Shown here piece by piece: positions 8,599 to 18,761 of a stretch of DNA of 64,000 bases. The stretch comes from Cytobacillus citreus (GTDB lineage Bacteria; Bacillota; Bacilli; Bacillales; Cytobacillaceae): NCBI RefSeq assembly GCF_018343665.1, contig NZ_JAGYPM010000002.1, forward strand, positions 1,053,223 to 1,117,222, given 5' to 3'. The notes beneath the pieces are model-generated. The model did no database searches and was not told the origin of the DNA. It saw only the letters and a list, made by a program, of their open reading frames with translations. Position numbers and translations under genes: made by a program. Numbering within the stretch: position 1 is the first letter of the stretch; each line of letters starts with the position of its first letter.

Positions 8599-10641
8599 TT
8601 ATACCTCTAAGTGTTTAAATAGAAAAGCATAAATATCAGTATGTTCACCTATTATTTTTTCTACGGGTTTTCCTAACCCATGGCCTGCTCCTTTCTCAAT
8701 TCTTAATAATATTGGGTTTCTAGATTTTGGATTAGCATCCTGTAATGCTGCCGTAAACTTTCGGGCATGCGCAGGGACGACACGGTCATCTGAATCGGCA
8801 GTTGTAATTAATATGGGTGGGTATTGATGTTCTTTCTCAATATTATGCAATGGCGAGTATGCATATAAAACTTCGAATTCCTCACGCGTTGCTTCTGGGT
8901 CCCCAAATTCTGTAACCCAAAACCTTCCAACTGTAAATTTTTGAAAACGGAGCATATCTAAAACTGGAACATTACAAATAATTGCACCAAAAAGCTCTGG
9001 TCTTTGTATCATACAAGCGGCAACAAGCAGTCCGCCGTTACTTCCTCCCATTATTGCTAATTTTGCTGTATTCGTATAACCCTCTGAAATTAAATATTCC
9101 GCTGCAGTAATAAAGTCATCAAACACATTCTGCTTTTTTTCCTTCATACCAGCTTCATGCCAGGAAAGTCCATATTCGCCTCCTCCTCGAATATTGGCAA
9201 CTGCATATATGCCTCCGTTTTCTAGCCATAATAAATTTGAGGCTGAAAATGAAGGGGTTAAGGAGATATGATATCCACCATATCCATACAGAAGAACTGG
9301 ATTTTGCCCATCCCGTTTCATTCCCTTTTTATATGTTAAAAACATCGGTATTTTTGTACCGTCTTTTGAATGATAAAAGACTTGCTCAGTTTTGTATTCA
9401 GAAGGATTAAGCTGAAAGGAAGACTTGAATACAGCAATAACTTGTCCAGTTTCAAAACTATATTTGTAAATAGAAGTAGGTGATAAAAAGGATGTAAAAC
9501 TAAAATAAAGCTCATCGCCTTCTTCTTTCCCATGAAACTCAACAATCGTTCCTAGTTCAGGCATAGGAACTTCTTTTATAAAATTGCCAGACGTAGTGAA
9601 GAACTTTAAACAATAGGATGCGTGACGAATATAAGAAACAACCAAGTGATCAGCTATGATTTTTATAGAAGAAATGGATTCGTCCATCTCAGGAATAACG
9701 ACTTTCCAATTCTCATTTTCTGGGGAATCCACTGAAATACTAATGATCTGGCCATTTGGAGCTTCTTTATCCGTAAAAAAATACAATTGATTTTCTTTTT
9801 TGCCAATAAATGAATAAAGAGCATCCCCATCTTTTAAAAGCCACTTAAATTTACTGTTTGGAGTTGATAAATCTTTATAAAGATATCTGCTTCGATGTTC
9901 TGTCCCCCTGCCTGCATGAAGAATTAAATAAGAATTATCACTTGTAATGGAAGGATAAAACATCATTTGCTGATCTTCGGGATATTCAAAGATTATCTCA
10001 TCTGCACTCTGATCAGTATTCAACGAATGCCAATACACTTTATTAAAGTGATTTTCGTCATTCAATTCATTCTGTGCCTCTGGGTAACGATTATAATAAA
10101 ACCCTTTTCCGTCTTTTTCCCATGCAATACTTGAAAATTTGCACCACATAATCTTTTCAGAATAATGCTCCAAAGACTCTAAATTTAATATTTGGAATTC
10201 CTGCCAGTCACTTCCCTTTTCAGAAAGAGCATAGGTAAGTAACATACCATTGGAATGAAATGAGAGATTCGTAATAGCGATCGTTCCATCATTACTCAAT
10301 GAATTGACATCAATGATTACTTCTTCTGTTTCTTCAATGGCTTCTAAATGTTTTGAGCGATAAAGATTAGGCTGATTATTTGAGCCGCTATTTTTTAAAT
10401 AATAAAAATAGTCCCCGTGTTTTTTCGGCACAAAATATTTAGGATAATCCCAAAGGTTTTCCAGTCTATTTTTAATAATGTCTCTTTGTGGAATTGCTTC
10501 AATATATTGTTTTGTTGCCAGCATTTGCTGCGAATCCCATTCTTTCGTTTGAAGAGAATCTGAGTTTTCTAACCAACGAAAGGGGTCATTAACAATTGTG
10601 CCGTGAAAATTATCCATTATCTTCGTTTTAAGATCTTCCAT
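8599..10641 (-). CDS. prolyl oligopeptidase family serine peptidase (S9A)
   Basis: A 680-residue cytoplasmic prolyl endopeptidase that cleaves short peptides after proline. The N-terminus (NDPFRWLEN) is typical of S9A enzymes, followed by a beta-propeller region of about 330 residues. The C-terminal alpha/beta-hydrolase domain has the nucleophile S534 in GGSNGG, an aspartate in the TADSDDRV segment and the catalytic histidine in GAGHG. No signal peptide is seen, so imported peptides are the likely substrates. A near-consensus sigma-54 promoter lies about 40 bases upstream, divergent from the peptide importer operon that has its own. This ties the enzyme to that importer. Confidence 0.92.
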   Translation of the reverse strand: MEDLKTKIMDNFHGTIVNDPFRWLENSDSLQTKEWDSQQMLATKQYIEAIPQRDIIKNRLENLWDYPKYFVPKKHGDYFYYLKNSGSNNQPNLYRSKHLEAIEETEEVIIDVNSLSNDGTIAITNLSFHSNGMLLTYALSEKGSDWQEFQILNLESLEHYSEKIMWCKFSSIAWEKDGKGFYYNRYPEAQNELNDENHFNKVYWHSLNTDQSADEIIFEYPEDQQMMFYPSITSDNSYLILHAGRGTEHRSRYLYKDLSTPNSKFKWLLKDGDALYSFIGKKENQLYFFTDKEAPNGQIISISVDSPENENWKVVIPEMDESISSIKIIADHLVVSYIRHASYCLKFFTTSGNFIKEVPMPELGTIVEFHGKEEGDELYFSFTSFLSPTSIYKYSFETGQVIAVFKSSFQLNPSEYKTEQVFYHSKDGTKIPMFLTYKKGMKRDGQNPVLLYGYGGYHISLTPSFSASNLLWLENGGIYAVANIRGGGEYGLSWHEAGMKEKKQNVFDDFITAAEYLISEGYTNTAKLAIMGGSNGGLLVAACMIQRPELFGAIICNVPVLDMLRFQKFTVGRFWVTEFGDPEATREEFEVLYAYSPLHNIEKEHQYPPILITTADSDDRVVPAHARKFTAALQDANPKSRNPILLRIEKGAGHGLGKPVEKIIGEHTDIYAFLFKHLEV

Positions 10642-10680
10642 TATAGAGCCTCCTTATTTTTATGCTTCGACTTAATAATG

Positions 10681-10698
10681 ATGCAATTAATGTGCCAA
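10681..10698 (-). promoter_or_regulatory. sigma-54 (-24/-12) promoter of the prolyl oligopeptidase gene
   Basis: On the minus strand: TTGGCACATTAATTGCAT, an exact match to TTGGCAC-N5-TTGCAT with GG and GC ten bases apart. It lies 40 bases before the ATG. Confidence 0.88.
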
Positions 10699-10978
10699 CT
10701 TATTCCAGTAGGATGTATGATAATGCAATCTGTATAAAATTATTGACACAAATAATACTTTAATGAACCAAATCTGACATAAATACAACTTTCTAGTTAA
10801 AAAAACAATTTAAACAAAGGAAGAGACTGAAAATTCTAAAAAAATTTACAATTATAAATCAAATGTAAAAAAAAATTAACATATTTTTTATTTCGTTCTC
10901 ACTTTAATTCTATTCATTAACACTGCATTTAATTGAATTGTATACTGATAAAACATAATTTTAAGAATAATCAATTAG
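10699..10978. promoter_or_regulatory. shared control region between two divergent sigma-54 promoters
   Basis: About 280 AT-rich bases without a gene. It contains an inverted pair TTTACA (10845-10850) and TGTAAA (10864-10869) that could be an activator site serving both promoters. Similar TTTTACA/TGTAAAA pairs occur upstream of other sigma-54 promoters in the window. Confidence 0.35.
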
Positions 10979-10996
10979 TTGGCACGATATTTGCAT
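10979..10996 (+). promoter_or_regulatory. sigma-54 (-24/-12) promoter of the first peptide importer operon
   Basis: TTGGCACGATATTTGCAT matches the consensus exactly, with GG-N10-GC spacing, and lies 35 bases before the TTG start of the first ATPase gene. Confidence 0.9.
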
Positions 10997-11030
10997 TTTA
11001 GTAAAAGGATAATTATAAGGGGGTGGTACC

Positions 11031-11993
11031 TTGGAGAATTTGTTGACAATAAAAAATTTAAAAACAGGTTTTCCCTCAAAGAAAAATACTACAATCGCTG
11101 TTGACGGATTGGATTTGCATATAAAAGCAGGAGAAAGTATTGCTCTTGTAGGGGAATCAGGTTGCGGAAAAAGTATGACATCTTTTTCAATCATGAGATT
11201 ACTCCCACCTCCAGGGGAAATTTCAGACGGGGAAATATTGTTTGAAGGAAGGGAATTACTTAAGTTATCTGAAAATGAAATGTGCAAGGTTCGTGGAAAG
11301 GAAATATCTATGATCTTTCAAGAACCTATGACATCTCTAAACCCAGTATTAACTATTGGGGAACAAATTATTGAAGTTATTCAGTACCATCAAGGCCTCA
11401 ACCGTCAACTGGCGAGGGAGAAATCAATGGAAATGCTAAAGCTTGTGGGCTTCTCCAGAGTTGAGGAAATTTTAAAGGAGTATCCTCATCGCCTTTCAGG
11501 AGGTATGAGACAAAGAGTAGTTATAGCGATTGCGATGTCTTGTAATCCAAAACTGATAATAGCCGATGAGCCTACTACTGCTTTAGACGTGACAATACAA
11601 GCTCAAATCTTAGAATTAATGCGAAATATTAGACGGAAATTTAATACTTCAATATTACTTATTACTCATGATCTTGGTGTTGTTTCCGAGCTAGCGGATC
11701 GAGTTGTTGTTATGTATGCAGGGCAAGTTGTAGAAGAAGCAAATGTTAGAGACATTTTTAGGAAACCTCTTCATCCATATACGGAGGGTCTCATTCATTC
11801 AGTTCCGTCCATTCGGGGAGAAATAAATCGATTATATTCAATACCAGGCAATGTTTCCTCATCTAATAAAATACATTCGGGATGCAAATTCGCGCCTCGT
11901 TGTCCAAAGGCTTTTTCTAGATGCTTCGTGGAAAAGCCGCGTCTAGCTGAAGTAGAAGAATTGCATACTGCTAGATGTTTCTTATATGAATAG
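11031..11993 (+). CDS. peptide ABC transporter ATP-binding protein (DppD/OppD type)
   Basis: Cytoplasmic ATPase subunit of a peptide importer, 320 residues. Walker A is GESGCGKS near residue 41, the signature LSGGMRQR near residue 156, and Walker B LIIADEPT follows. The C-terminal oligopeptide-transporter extension carries the cysteine-rich CKFAPRCPKAFSRC segment known from DppD-type proteins. The start is a TTG at 11031 after AAGGGGGTGG; no ATG is better placed. It is the first gene of a five-gene operon (two ATPases, binding protein, two permeases) behind a sigma-54 promoter. The exact peptide specificity cannot be read from the sequence. Confidence 0.9.
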   Translation: MENLLTIKNLKTGFPSKKNTTIAVDGLDLHIKAGESIALVGESGCGKSMTSFSIMRLLPPPGEISDGEILFEGRELLKLSENEMCKVRGKEISMIFQEPMTSLNPVLTIGEQIIEVIQYHQGLNRQLAREKSMEMLKLVGFSRVEEILKEYPHRLSGGMRQRVVIAIAMSCNPKLIIADEPTTALDVTIQAQILELMRNIRRKFNTSILLITHDLGVVSELADRVVVMYAGQVVEEANVRDIFRKPLHPYTEGLIHSVPSIRGEINRLYSIPGNVSSSNKIHSGCKFAPRCPKAFSRCFVEKPRLAEVEELHTARCFLYE

Positions 11994-12004
11994 GAGGAAA
12001 AAAT

Positions 12005-13045
12005 ATGACAGTGAACACAGGTCACCAAGCGGTATTAGAAAAACATACGGAACAAGAAGTAATTTTGAAAATAGAAAACTTAAAAAAGTATTTTCCTATT
12101 AAAGCTGGAGTCATACAAAGAACAATCGGTTATGTTAAAGCAGTTGATGACATTAGCTTAGAAGTTAATAAAGGAGAAACCCTAGGAATCGTTGGTGAAT
12201 CAGGCTGTGGAAAATCAACAATGGGACGAACTCTTATTCGACTTTACGAACCAACTGAAGGATCCATTTATTTTAAGGGAAAAGATATCTCTACTCTTCC
12301 TGAAAGAGAATTAAAAAGGTACTTTCGGAGACAAATTCAAATGATATTTCAAGATCCTTATGCATCATTAAATCCAAGAAGAACAATTCGAAAAACACTT
12401 CTAGACCCACTAGTTACCCATAAACTTTATGACAAAACAGAAGAATATGATCAAAGAATTAAAGAATTGCTAGAAATAGTTGGTTTGGATGCATCAGCGA
12501 TTAACCGTTATCCACATGAGTTTTCGGGTGGACAAAGGCAAAGAATTGGAATTGCTAGAGCAATCGCATTAAATCCAGATGTCATTATTGCTGATGAAGC
12601 TGTATCAGCCCTTGATGTGTCCATACAAGCACAAATTATTAATCTATTAAAAGATCTTCAAAACGAATTCCAACTTACATATATTTTTATCTCTCATGAT
12701 TTAAGTGTTGTACGACATATATCTGACCGAGTTGCTGTTATGTACCTAGGAAAAATCATGGAACTAGCGGTTAGAGATGATCTATTTGATGATCCGCTTC
12801 ATCCGTATTCTCAGGCTTTGCTATCGGCTGTGCCGGAAATGGAAATAGAAGAAAATGGCCAAAAACGCGAAAGAATCCTTTTAAAAGGTGACCTGCCAAG
12901 TCCTTCTTCGCCCCCAAGTGGATGTGTTTTTCACACAAGATGTTCTGCTGCGATGCCTCACTGCATGGAGGTGATGCCGGAGCTTAAAGAAGTAAAGAAG
13001 AACCATTTTGTTGCATGCCACCTTTTTAAAGGAAAAAATGAATGA
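12005..13045 (+). CDS. peptide ABC transporter ATP-binding protein (DppF/OppF type)
   Basis: Second ATPase of the importer, 346 residues, starting 11 bases after its partner behind an AGGAGG site. It shows the OppF/AppF-type start (a KYFPIKAG segment), Walker A GESGCGKS near residue 68, signature FSGGQRQR, a Walker B region in which the usual DEPVSALD reads DEAVSALD, and a C-terminal CVFHTRC cysteine segment. The proline-to-alanine change after the Walker B glutamate is a mild deviation and the catalytic glutamate is kept. The two ATPases are expected to form the heterodimeric motor. Confidence 0.9.
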   Translation: MTVNTGHQAVLEKHTEQEVILKIENLKKYFPIKAGVIQRTIGYVKAVDDISLEVNKGETLGIVGESGCGKSTMGRTLIRLYEPTEGSIYFKGKDISTLPERELKRYFRRQIQMIFQDPYASLNPRRTIRKTLLDPLVTHKLYDKTEEYDQRIKELLEIVGLDASAINRYPHEFSGGQRQRIGIARAIALNPDVIIADEAVSALDVSIQAQIINLLKDLQNEFQLTYIFISHDLSVVRHISDRVAVMYLGKIMELAVRDDLFDDPLHPYSQALLSAVPEMEIEENGQKRERILLKGDLPSPSSPPSGCVFHTRCSAAMPHCMEVMPELKEVKKNHFVACHLFKGKNE

Positions 13046-13059
13046 ATGGAGGAGTTAGT

Positions 13060-14718
13060 TTGAAAAAGCGAAATTTATTTTCTATTTTATTTGCGTTGAC
13101 TCTAATTCTTGGAATGCTAGCTGCTTGTTCAAATGGGAAAAGTCAGAATACTAACACTTCGGAGAATAGTAACAAAGAAGAAAAAAATGAGGAACACGCT
13201 AATAAAGAGCCTCGTCAAGGCGGCAGCCTAATTTTGGGAACAACAGCTGCACCGTCATTATTTAATCCATACTATTCTACTGATACGTCAAGTCGTGCAA
13301 TAGAAAATTTTATTTTTAGCGGATTAGTGACTATTAACCGAGAGTTCAAGCCTGAGGGAGACGTGGCAGAAAGCTGGGAAGTATCAGACGATGGACTGAA
13401 GTGGACCTTTAAAATTAGACAAGGAATGAAGTTCCATGATGGTCATGATTTAACAGCTGATGATGTTATTTTCTCTTATAGCCTGCCATTACATAAAGAT
13501 TATAAGGGACCATCAGGATTACCTTTCCAAGTTATTAAGGAAATTAACAAAGTGGATGATTATACTGTGGAGTTTGTTCTTACAGAGCCATATGCTCCGT
13601 TCATTACGATCACTGCAACAATGGGGGTTCTTCCTAAGCACATATTAGGGGATGTTCCAGTAGAAGAATTGGGAAAAAACGAATTCAATACGAAAAAGCC
13701 AATTGGTTCGGGTCCATTTAAATTTGCAGTATGGAAGGAAGGTCAATACGTAAAGGTAGAGGCATTTGATGATTATTATGCTGGCAGACCGTATTTAGAC
13801 TCTATTATTTATAAAATTGTCCCAGATGCTAATGCAATAATTGCTCAATTACAAGCTGGAGATATCACCTACACTAGTATCTCACCTACGAATGTGTCCA
13901 TTGCTAAGAAAATGGCTGATGAAGGAAAATTAGTATTAAAATCCGGCGTATCAAATGCATGGGAGTATATTGGATATAATTTGCGTAATCCGTTATTCCA
14001 AGATATCAAAGTTCGTCAGGCTTTAACCCATGCGATTGATCGTGAATCAATTGTACAGTCAGTGTTGGATGGAGCAGGTGAAGTGGCACATGGACCTGGA
14101 AGCCCTGCAAACTGGGCTTTCACAGAAGATGTTCCTAAGTTTGATTACGATCCGAAGAAAGCAAGTCAAATGCTTGAAGAAGCAGGCTGGAAAAAGGGCT
14201 CTGACGGAATTCTTGAAAAGGATGGAAAAAAATTCTCTTTTACATTAACTACAACAAGTGCAAATGATATTCGTCAGCAAATTGCTACTGTAGCACAACA
14301 GCAGCTTGCTGAGGTTGGCATAGAAGTAAAAATTGAGTTATTAGAGTGGAGTGCATATATAGAGGAAACAACTCCACCAAAATGGAACTTCGATGCGATT
14401 GTAGCAGGCTGGTCTATTGGAAGTGATCCAGATCCGACATATTTCTGGCATTCAAAAGAGATTGAACAAGGACTGAACTATGGTGCATTTTCAAATCCTA
14501 AAGTTGATGAATTGCTTGAAAAAAATACACAGGTATCGGATATCGATGAAAGAAAGGCCGTTATTTCTGAAGCTGAAAAAATTGTTACAGAAGAACAGCC
14601 ATATACATTTCTTTACTATCCAATGAGTTATTTGGGGCATTCACCAAAATTACATGGTCCAGAGTTTTCAGTAGCTAACAGCTACTACGATATTCATAAA
14701 TGGTGGATGGAAGAATAA
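13060..14718 (+). CDS. peptide ABC transporter substrate-binding lipoprotein (SBP_bac_5)
   Basis: Extracellular peptide-binding lipoprotein of about 552 residues. A lysine-rich signal peptide ends in the lipobox LAAC, with the lipidated Cys near residue 23. An S/N/K/E-rich linker and the SBP_bac_5 domain follow (LTADDVIFSYSL region near residue 140, and an IGSGPFKFAVWKEGQYVKVE segment). I prefer the TTG at 13060 because GGAGG at 13048-13052 is well spaced. The ATG at 13042 overlaps the previous gene and lacks a ribosome site. The position between ATPases and permeases shows it feeds this importer. Confidence 0.9.
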   Translation: MKKRNLFSILFALTLILGMLAACSNGKSQNTNTSENSNKEEKNEEHANKEPRQGGSLILGTTAAPSLFNPYYSTDTSSRAIENFIFSGLVTINREFKPEGDVAESWEVSDDGLKWTFKIRQGMKFHDGHDLTADDVIFSYSLPLHKDYKGPSGLPFQVIKEINKVDDYTVEFVLTEPYAPFITITATMGVLPKHILGDVPVEELGKNEFNTKKPIGSGPFKFAVWKEGQYVKVEAFDDYYAGRPYLDSIIYKIVPDANAIIAQLQAGDITYTSISPTNVSIAKKMADEGKLVLKSGVSNAWEYIGYNLRNPLFQDIKVRQALTHAIDRESIVQSVLDGAGEVAHGPGSPANWAFTEDVPKFDYDPKKASQMLEEAGWKKGSDGILEKDGKKFSFTLTTTSANDIRQQIATVAQQQLAEVGIEVKIELLEWSAYIEETTPPKWNFDAIVAGWSIGSDPDPTYFWHSKEIEQGLNYGAFSNPKVDELLEKNTQVSDIDERKAVISEAEKIVTEEQPYTFLYYPMSYLGHSPKLHGPEFSVANSYYDIHKWWMEE

Positions 14719-14807
14719 TAGAATGACAGGTATCCGAATTAGAGGTTGCTCAATCGCTTTAGAGTCAGCCTCCTTTGGATGCTAGTTAGAAAGTTAGGGG
14801 GTTAATC

Positions 14808-15758
14808 ATGATTAACTATATAATACGCCGTACACTCTTGGCTATTCCTCTCCTTTTTGGAATAACAGTTGTGTCATTCATTATTATGCAGCTTGCACCT
14901 GGTGACCCGACTGCACTTATGATTGATCCAATGATAAAGAAGGAGGATCTTGAAGCCTATAAAGAAATGTATGGATTGAATGACCCGATTTATGTTCAAT
15001 ATTTTACTTGGTTAGGAAATATGCTTCAAGGAAATTTTGGAGAGTCTCTTATTCGCCAAGGTACATCAGTGAGTGAGCTGATTTTTGCAAGGCTTCCTAA
15101 CACACTTCTATTAATGGTTGTTTCTACCATCATCGCTTTTCTTATTTCGATTCCATTAGGCATTTTATCAGCAACAAAGCAAAACAAGTTATCTGATTAT
15201 GTCATAACGATTATTTCTTTTTTAGGTGTTGCCACTCCAAACTTCTGGTTCGGATTAGTTCTTATTATGGTATTCTCAGTTCATCTTGGCTGGTTCCCAA
15301 CAGGTGGGGTAGAGACACTAGGATCGTCATTTAGCATATTGGACCGTATTCACCATTTAATATTACCTGCATTTGTATTAGCGACTGCGGATATGGCAGG
15401 TTTAACAAGGTATACCAGATCAAATATGATCGAAGTACTACGGCAAGATTATATACGAACTGCAAGAGCGAAAGGTTTTAAACAGAATAAAGTTATATAC
15501 AAACACGGTCTTAAAAATGCATTAATTCCTGTTATTACGATATTTGGACTTATGCTCCCTTCCTTTATAGGTGGATCAGTCGTTGTTGAAAAAATATTTA
15601 CTTGGCCAGGGATAGGATTGTTATTCTTTGATGCTGCGTTTCAACGAGATTATCCAGTCCTAATGGCCATAACCGTCATTGGCTCAGCTTTAGTTGTTCT
15701 TGGAAATTTAATAGCAGATATTTTGTATGCAGTATTTGACCCTAGAATAGAGTATTAA
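14808..15758 (+). CDS. peptide ABC transporter permease (DppB type)
   Basis: Membrane permease of 316 residues with the N-terminal helix and large extracellular segment typical of DppB/OppB (IIMQLAPGDP near residue 30, EMYGLNDPIYVQYF near residue 58). It has six predicted helices and an ATPase-coupling loop carrying the RTARAKGF motif near residue 220. It follows the binding protein gene after 89 bases that contain a CT-rich hairpin-like stretch but no clear terminator. It pairs with the next permease to form the channel. Confidence 0.92.
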   Translation: MINYIIRRTLLAIPLLFGITVVSFIIMQLAPGDPTALMIDPMIKKEDLEAYKEMYGLNDPIYVQYFTWLGNMLQGNFGESLIRQGTSVSELIFARLPNTLLLMVVSTIIAFLISIPLGILSATKQNKLSDYVITIISFLGVATPNFWFGLVLIMVFSVHLGWFPTGGVETLGSSFSILDRIHHLILPAFVLATADMAGLTRYTRSNMIEVLRQDYIRTARAKGFKQNKVIYKHGLKNALIPVITIFGLMLPSFIGGSVVVEKIFTWPGIGLLFFDAAFQRDYPVLMAITVIGSALVVLGNLIADILYAVFDPRIEY

Positions 15759-15790
15759 GATGCTGCAGCTAGCTTGAAGGAGGGGATGAA

Positions 15791-16708
15791 ATGCCGCTGC
15801 TAAAAGAAAATGAAACAGTAGAAATTAATAATCACCCAATAATTGATTTAAATAATGAAAAACCAGAGAAAATGTCAGCAATTATTTTTCAAAAGTTTAT
15901 AAAAAATAAATTAGCTGTAGTTGGAGCAATTTATCTTCTTTTAATTATTTTTGCAGCCATTTTTGCTGATGTTCTAGCACCTCATGATCCAAATTATCAG
16001 CAATTACTAAAAAAATTAGCTCCTCCAGGAAAAGAATATTTGCTGGGGGCAGACAATTTAGGAAGGGATACACTTAGCCGTTTATTGTATGGGGCTAGAG
16101 TTTCATTAATAGTAGGGTTTGTTTCAGTTGCTGGCTCGATTTTTATAGGAACAGCTGTTGGAGCTATTGCTGGCTATTATGGTGGAAAAATAGATGCCTT
16201 TTTGATGAGGTTTGTTGATGTTATGATTTCTTTCCCATCAATCTTTTTATTAATCATATTAGTCACTATGTTTGAACCAAGCATTAGTACACTAATTTTT
16301 GTATTTGCTATTTTTGGATGGACTGGAACATCAAGATTGGTTAGAGGAGAGTTTTTGACACTCCGTTCCCGGGAATACGTTTTAGCTGCTAAAACCATTG
16401 GGATACCGAGCTATAAAATTATTTTTGCGCATATACTTCCGAATGCAATGGGGCCGATTATTGTGTCAGCAACATTAGGTGTTGGAGGAGTAATATTAGC
16501 AGAGTCAGCCCTAAGTTATTTAGGGTTAGGGATTCAGCCGCCAACACCAAGCTGGGGAAATATGCTTCAAAGTGCCCAAACCTTACCAATCATGCTTGAT
16601 TCATGGTGGTATCCACTATTTCCAGGTATTGCAATATTACTTACTGTTCTTGCCTTTAACTTTGTTGGTGATGGACTTAGGGATGCATTCGATCCTAAAA
16701 TAAAGTAA
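15791..16708 (+). CDS. peptide ABC transporter permease (DppC type)
   Basis: Second permease, 305 residues. A cytosolic N-terminus of about 40 residues, a first helix, then the DppC signature [23 protein letters not shown] near residue 80 and the coupling loop with LAAKTIGIP near residue 200. The ATG follows GGAGGGG. It is the last gene of the operon; a hairpin with seven T residues lies about 100 bases downstream. Confidence 0.92.
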   Translation: MPLLKENETVEINNHPIIDLNNEKPEKMSAIIFQKFIKNKLAVVGAIYLLLIIFAAIFADVLAPHDPNYQQLLKKLAPPGKEYLLGADNLGRDTLSRLLYGARVSLIVGFVSVAGSIFIGTAVGAIAGYYGGKIDAFLMRFVDVMISFPSIFLLIILVTMFEPSISTLIFVFAIFGWTGTSRLVRGEFLTLRSREYVLAAKTIGIPSYKIIFAHILPNAMGPIIVSATLGVGGVILAESALSYLGLGIQPPTPSWGNMLQSAQTLPIMLDSWWYPLFPGIAILLTVLAFNFVGDGLRDAFDPKIK

Positions 16709-16804
16709 AACATTCCAAAGAAACAATTAAATAGTGATTCAGCATTTTATTATTGATTATTTCTTAACATTGATATATATTTTCCCCCTATTTATTTTTT
16801 TGTG

Positions 16805-16848
16805 AAGGCATGCAACTTCCGAGGTTTCCGAGGTGTGTGCCTTTTTTT
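16805..16848 (+). terminator. Rho-independent terminator of the first peptide importer operon
   Basis: AAGGCATGCA pairs with TGTGTGCCTT (two G-T pairs) and is followed by a T run. The loop contains a direct repeat of TTCCGAGG-like sequence. Confidence 0.75.
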
Positions 16849-16902
16849 GAGCCATTAGAAAGGCTAGTTGAAGAACAACTTATTTTGAAAGAAAAAAATA
16901 GA

Positions 16903-16938
16903 TAAATTAAAACGCTTAGATTAATCATAATCCAAGCG
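16903..16938 (-). terminator. Rho-independent terminator of the orphan binding-protein gene
   Basis: CGCTTAGATTA and TAATCCAAGCG pair with one mismatch; on the minus strand the stem is followed by TTTTAATTT. It lies about 15 bases after the stop codon. Confidence 0.7.
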
Positions 16939-16951
16939 CCTCGTCTTTATA

Positions 16952-18643
16952 TTATTTTCCTTCTATATACGTCCACTGGTAGCTATAAGTAGAATTAGGG
17001 TTTGCGACCAATCCTTTTACATATGGCTTTACAAGGTAAGCGTCACTTGCTTGATACATCGGGGAAATAACTATATCTTTTTCGATAAGGATCTTTTCGG
17101 CCTCTTGTAAATCTGCAAAACGTTGATTAATATCAGAGAAGTCCACTTGTGCTTTTTTTACAAGCCTATCATAATCAGCACTTTGGTAGCTTTGCCAGTT
17201 GTATGGTCCGTCAGAGAGATGAATAGACATAAAGTCAGTTGGATCAGCAATATCACTGCGCCAGCCGGAATGAGTCATGTCATACTCTTGTTTTCCTTCA
17301 AGGGCAAGCTTTTGCTTATTCGGCTGCTGGTTGATCTTAACTGTAAGTCCTGGAAGGTTTTTCTCAAGCTGATTTTTAATATATTCAGCTACGGACTTGC
17401 GCTGACCGTCATCGTAGCTTAAAAATTCCAGTTCAATTTTGTCGGTACCTAGCTCAGCAAGCCCTTTTTGCCAATATTCATTTGCTTTTTCAACCCCCTC
17501 TGCGTTAAAATCTCCATATTTGCTTCTGAAATCCTTTCCGTCAGGTGAAGTTGTCAGTTTCTCAGGAATTAAGTAGTAAGCTGGGAGTGAACCGTTTTTA
17601 AGAATCATCTCAGCAGCTTCTTTCTTGTTCCATCCCATATCAATGGCTTTTCGGATATTAGCATTACTTAAATATTTATTTGCAAGGTTAAAACGGATGA
17701 AATACATTTCTCTTTTCAAAGTGGAATGCAGATCTGAATGATCATGATACAAATCTACAAATTCTGAAGATAGGGTTGCGACATCAACAGATCCTGATTC
17801 ATAGAGATTTACACCTGTTGATACATCTTTAACAACTTTAAAGTTTATGTTTTCCAATTTTACATTTTGAGAATCCCAATAGGTTGGATTTTTCTTTAGA
17901 ACCCATCCTTCTTCATGTTTCCATGAATCAAGAAGAAAAGGTCCATTATAGATTAAGTTTTCTGGCTCTAATGCATAATTGTCACCTTGTGCTGTTACAA
18001 ATTCCTCATTTTGTGGATAGAAAACGATATTATTCAGAGTATCAAGGAAATACGGAATTGCATTTTTTAGTTTTACTTCTAAAGTAAAGTCATCAACGGC
18101 TTTAACACCTAAAGCATCTACTTTTCCGTAAAGTTCATGATCTTTATCTTGGATTTCAACTGCATTCACAATGTTATCAAGTTCATATGAGTGTGGAGAA
18201 AGGGTATCAGGATGGAGTGCTCGATGCCATGCGAAAACAAAATCATGTGCGGTTACCGGTGTTCCATTACTCCATTTTGCATCATCACGCAAATGGAAGG
18301 TGTAGGTTTTACCATCTTCACTTACTTCATGTTCCTTCGCTATTCCAGGAATAATATTCTGATCTGGATCTTTGCGGTAAAGTCCCTCCAAAATATTCGT
18401 CATGATGGTTGCAGACAGGCCATCAATTACGCCGTTTGTCTTTAATGTAGGTATTTCATTTGAGGCATACAAATTCAAAGTTTGAGATTCATTAGGAGTT
18501 GAGACTTGGTCTGTATCCTTCCCGTCCGTCTCTGGTGAAGTTGCAGGCTTAGAGGTGTCACTGTTTTTCCCATAACAGCCTGATAAAGCTAAAGCGATTA
18601 ATAAAGAAAGCAGAAAAGTAAATGCTCTTTTTCGATTAATCAA
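16952..18643 (-). CDS. orphan oligopeptide-binding lipoprotein (OppA family)
   Basis: A 563-residue SBP_bac_5 protein with a signal peptide and lipobox LSGC (Cys near residue 23), an acidic/serine linker and an OppA-type domain (SNGTPVTAHDFVFAWHRALHP near residue 125; the FINE end reads YQWTYIEGK). It has no permease or ATPase neighbours on its strand, so it probably shares one of the two importers in the window. Its sequence is much closer to the binding protein at 44588-46261 than to the one at 13060-14718. Expression from its own sigma-54 promoter 38 bases upstream supports membership in the peptide island. Confidence 0.9.
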   Translation of the reverse strand: MINRKRAFTFLLSLLIALALSGCYGKNSDTSKPATSPETDGKDTDQVSTPNESQTLNLYASNEIPTLKTNGVIDGLSATIMTNILEGLYRKDPDQNIIPGIAKEHEVSEDGKTYTFHLRDDAKWSNGTPVTAHDFVFAWHRALHPDTLSPHSYELDNIVNAVEIQDKDHELYGKVDALGVKAVDDFTLEVKLKNAIPYFLDTLNNIVFYPQNEEFVTAQGDNYALEPENLIYNGPFLLDSWKHEEGWVLKKNPTYWDSQNVKLENINFKVVKDVSTGVNLYESGSVDVATLSSEFVDLYHDHSDLHSTLKREMYFIRFNLANKYLSNANIRKAIDMGWNKKEAAEMILKNGSLPAYYLIPEKLTTSPDGKDFRSKYGDFNAEGVEKANEYWQKGLAELGTDKIELEFLSYDDGQRKSVAEYIKNQLEKNLPGLTVKINQQPNKQKLALEGKQEYDMTHSGWRSDIADPTDFMSIHLSDGPYNWQSYQSADYDRLVKKAQVDFSDINQRFADLQEAEKILIEKDIVISPMYQASDAYLVKPYVKGLVANPNSTYSYQWTYIEGK

Positions 18644-18680
18644 TTAAACCCCTCCTTTATTAGAATATTCAAAATATAAT

Positions 18681-18698
18681 TAGCAAGAATTATGCCAT
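18681..18698 (-). promoter_or_regulatory. sigma-54 (-24/-12) promoter of the orphan binding protein
   Basis: On the minus strand: ATGGCATAATTCTTGCTA, with GG-N10-GC spacing kept and the -24 element diverged in two outer positions. It lies 38 bases before the ATG. Confidence 0.7.
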
Positions 18699-18761
18699 GC
18701 AAGATTATTGATAAAAGAAGCAGTTAAGAAACCCATATTATTATTGTTCTTTTAATAATGA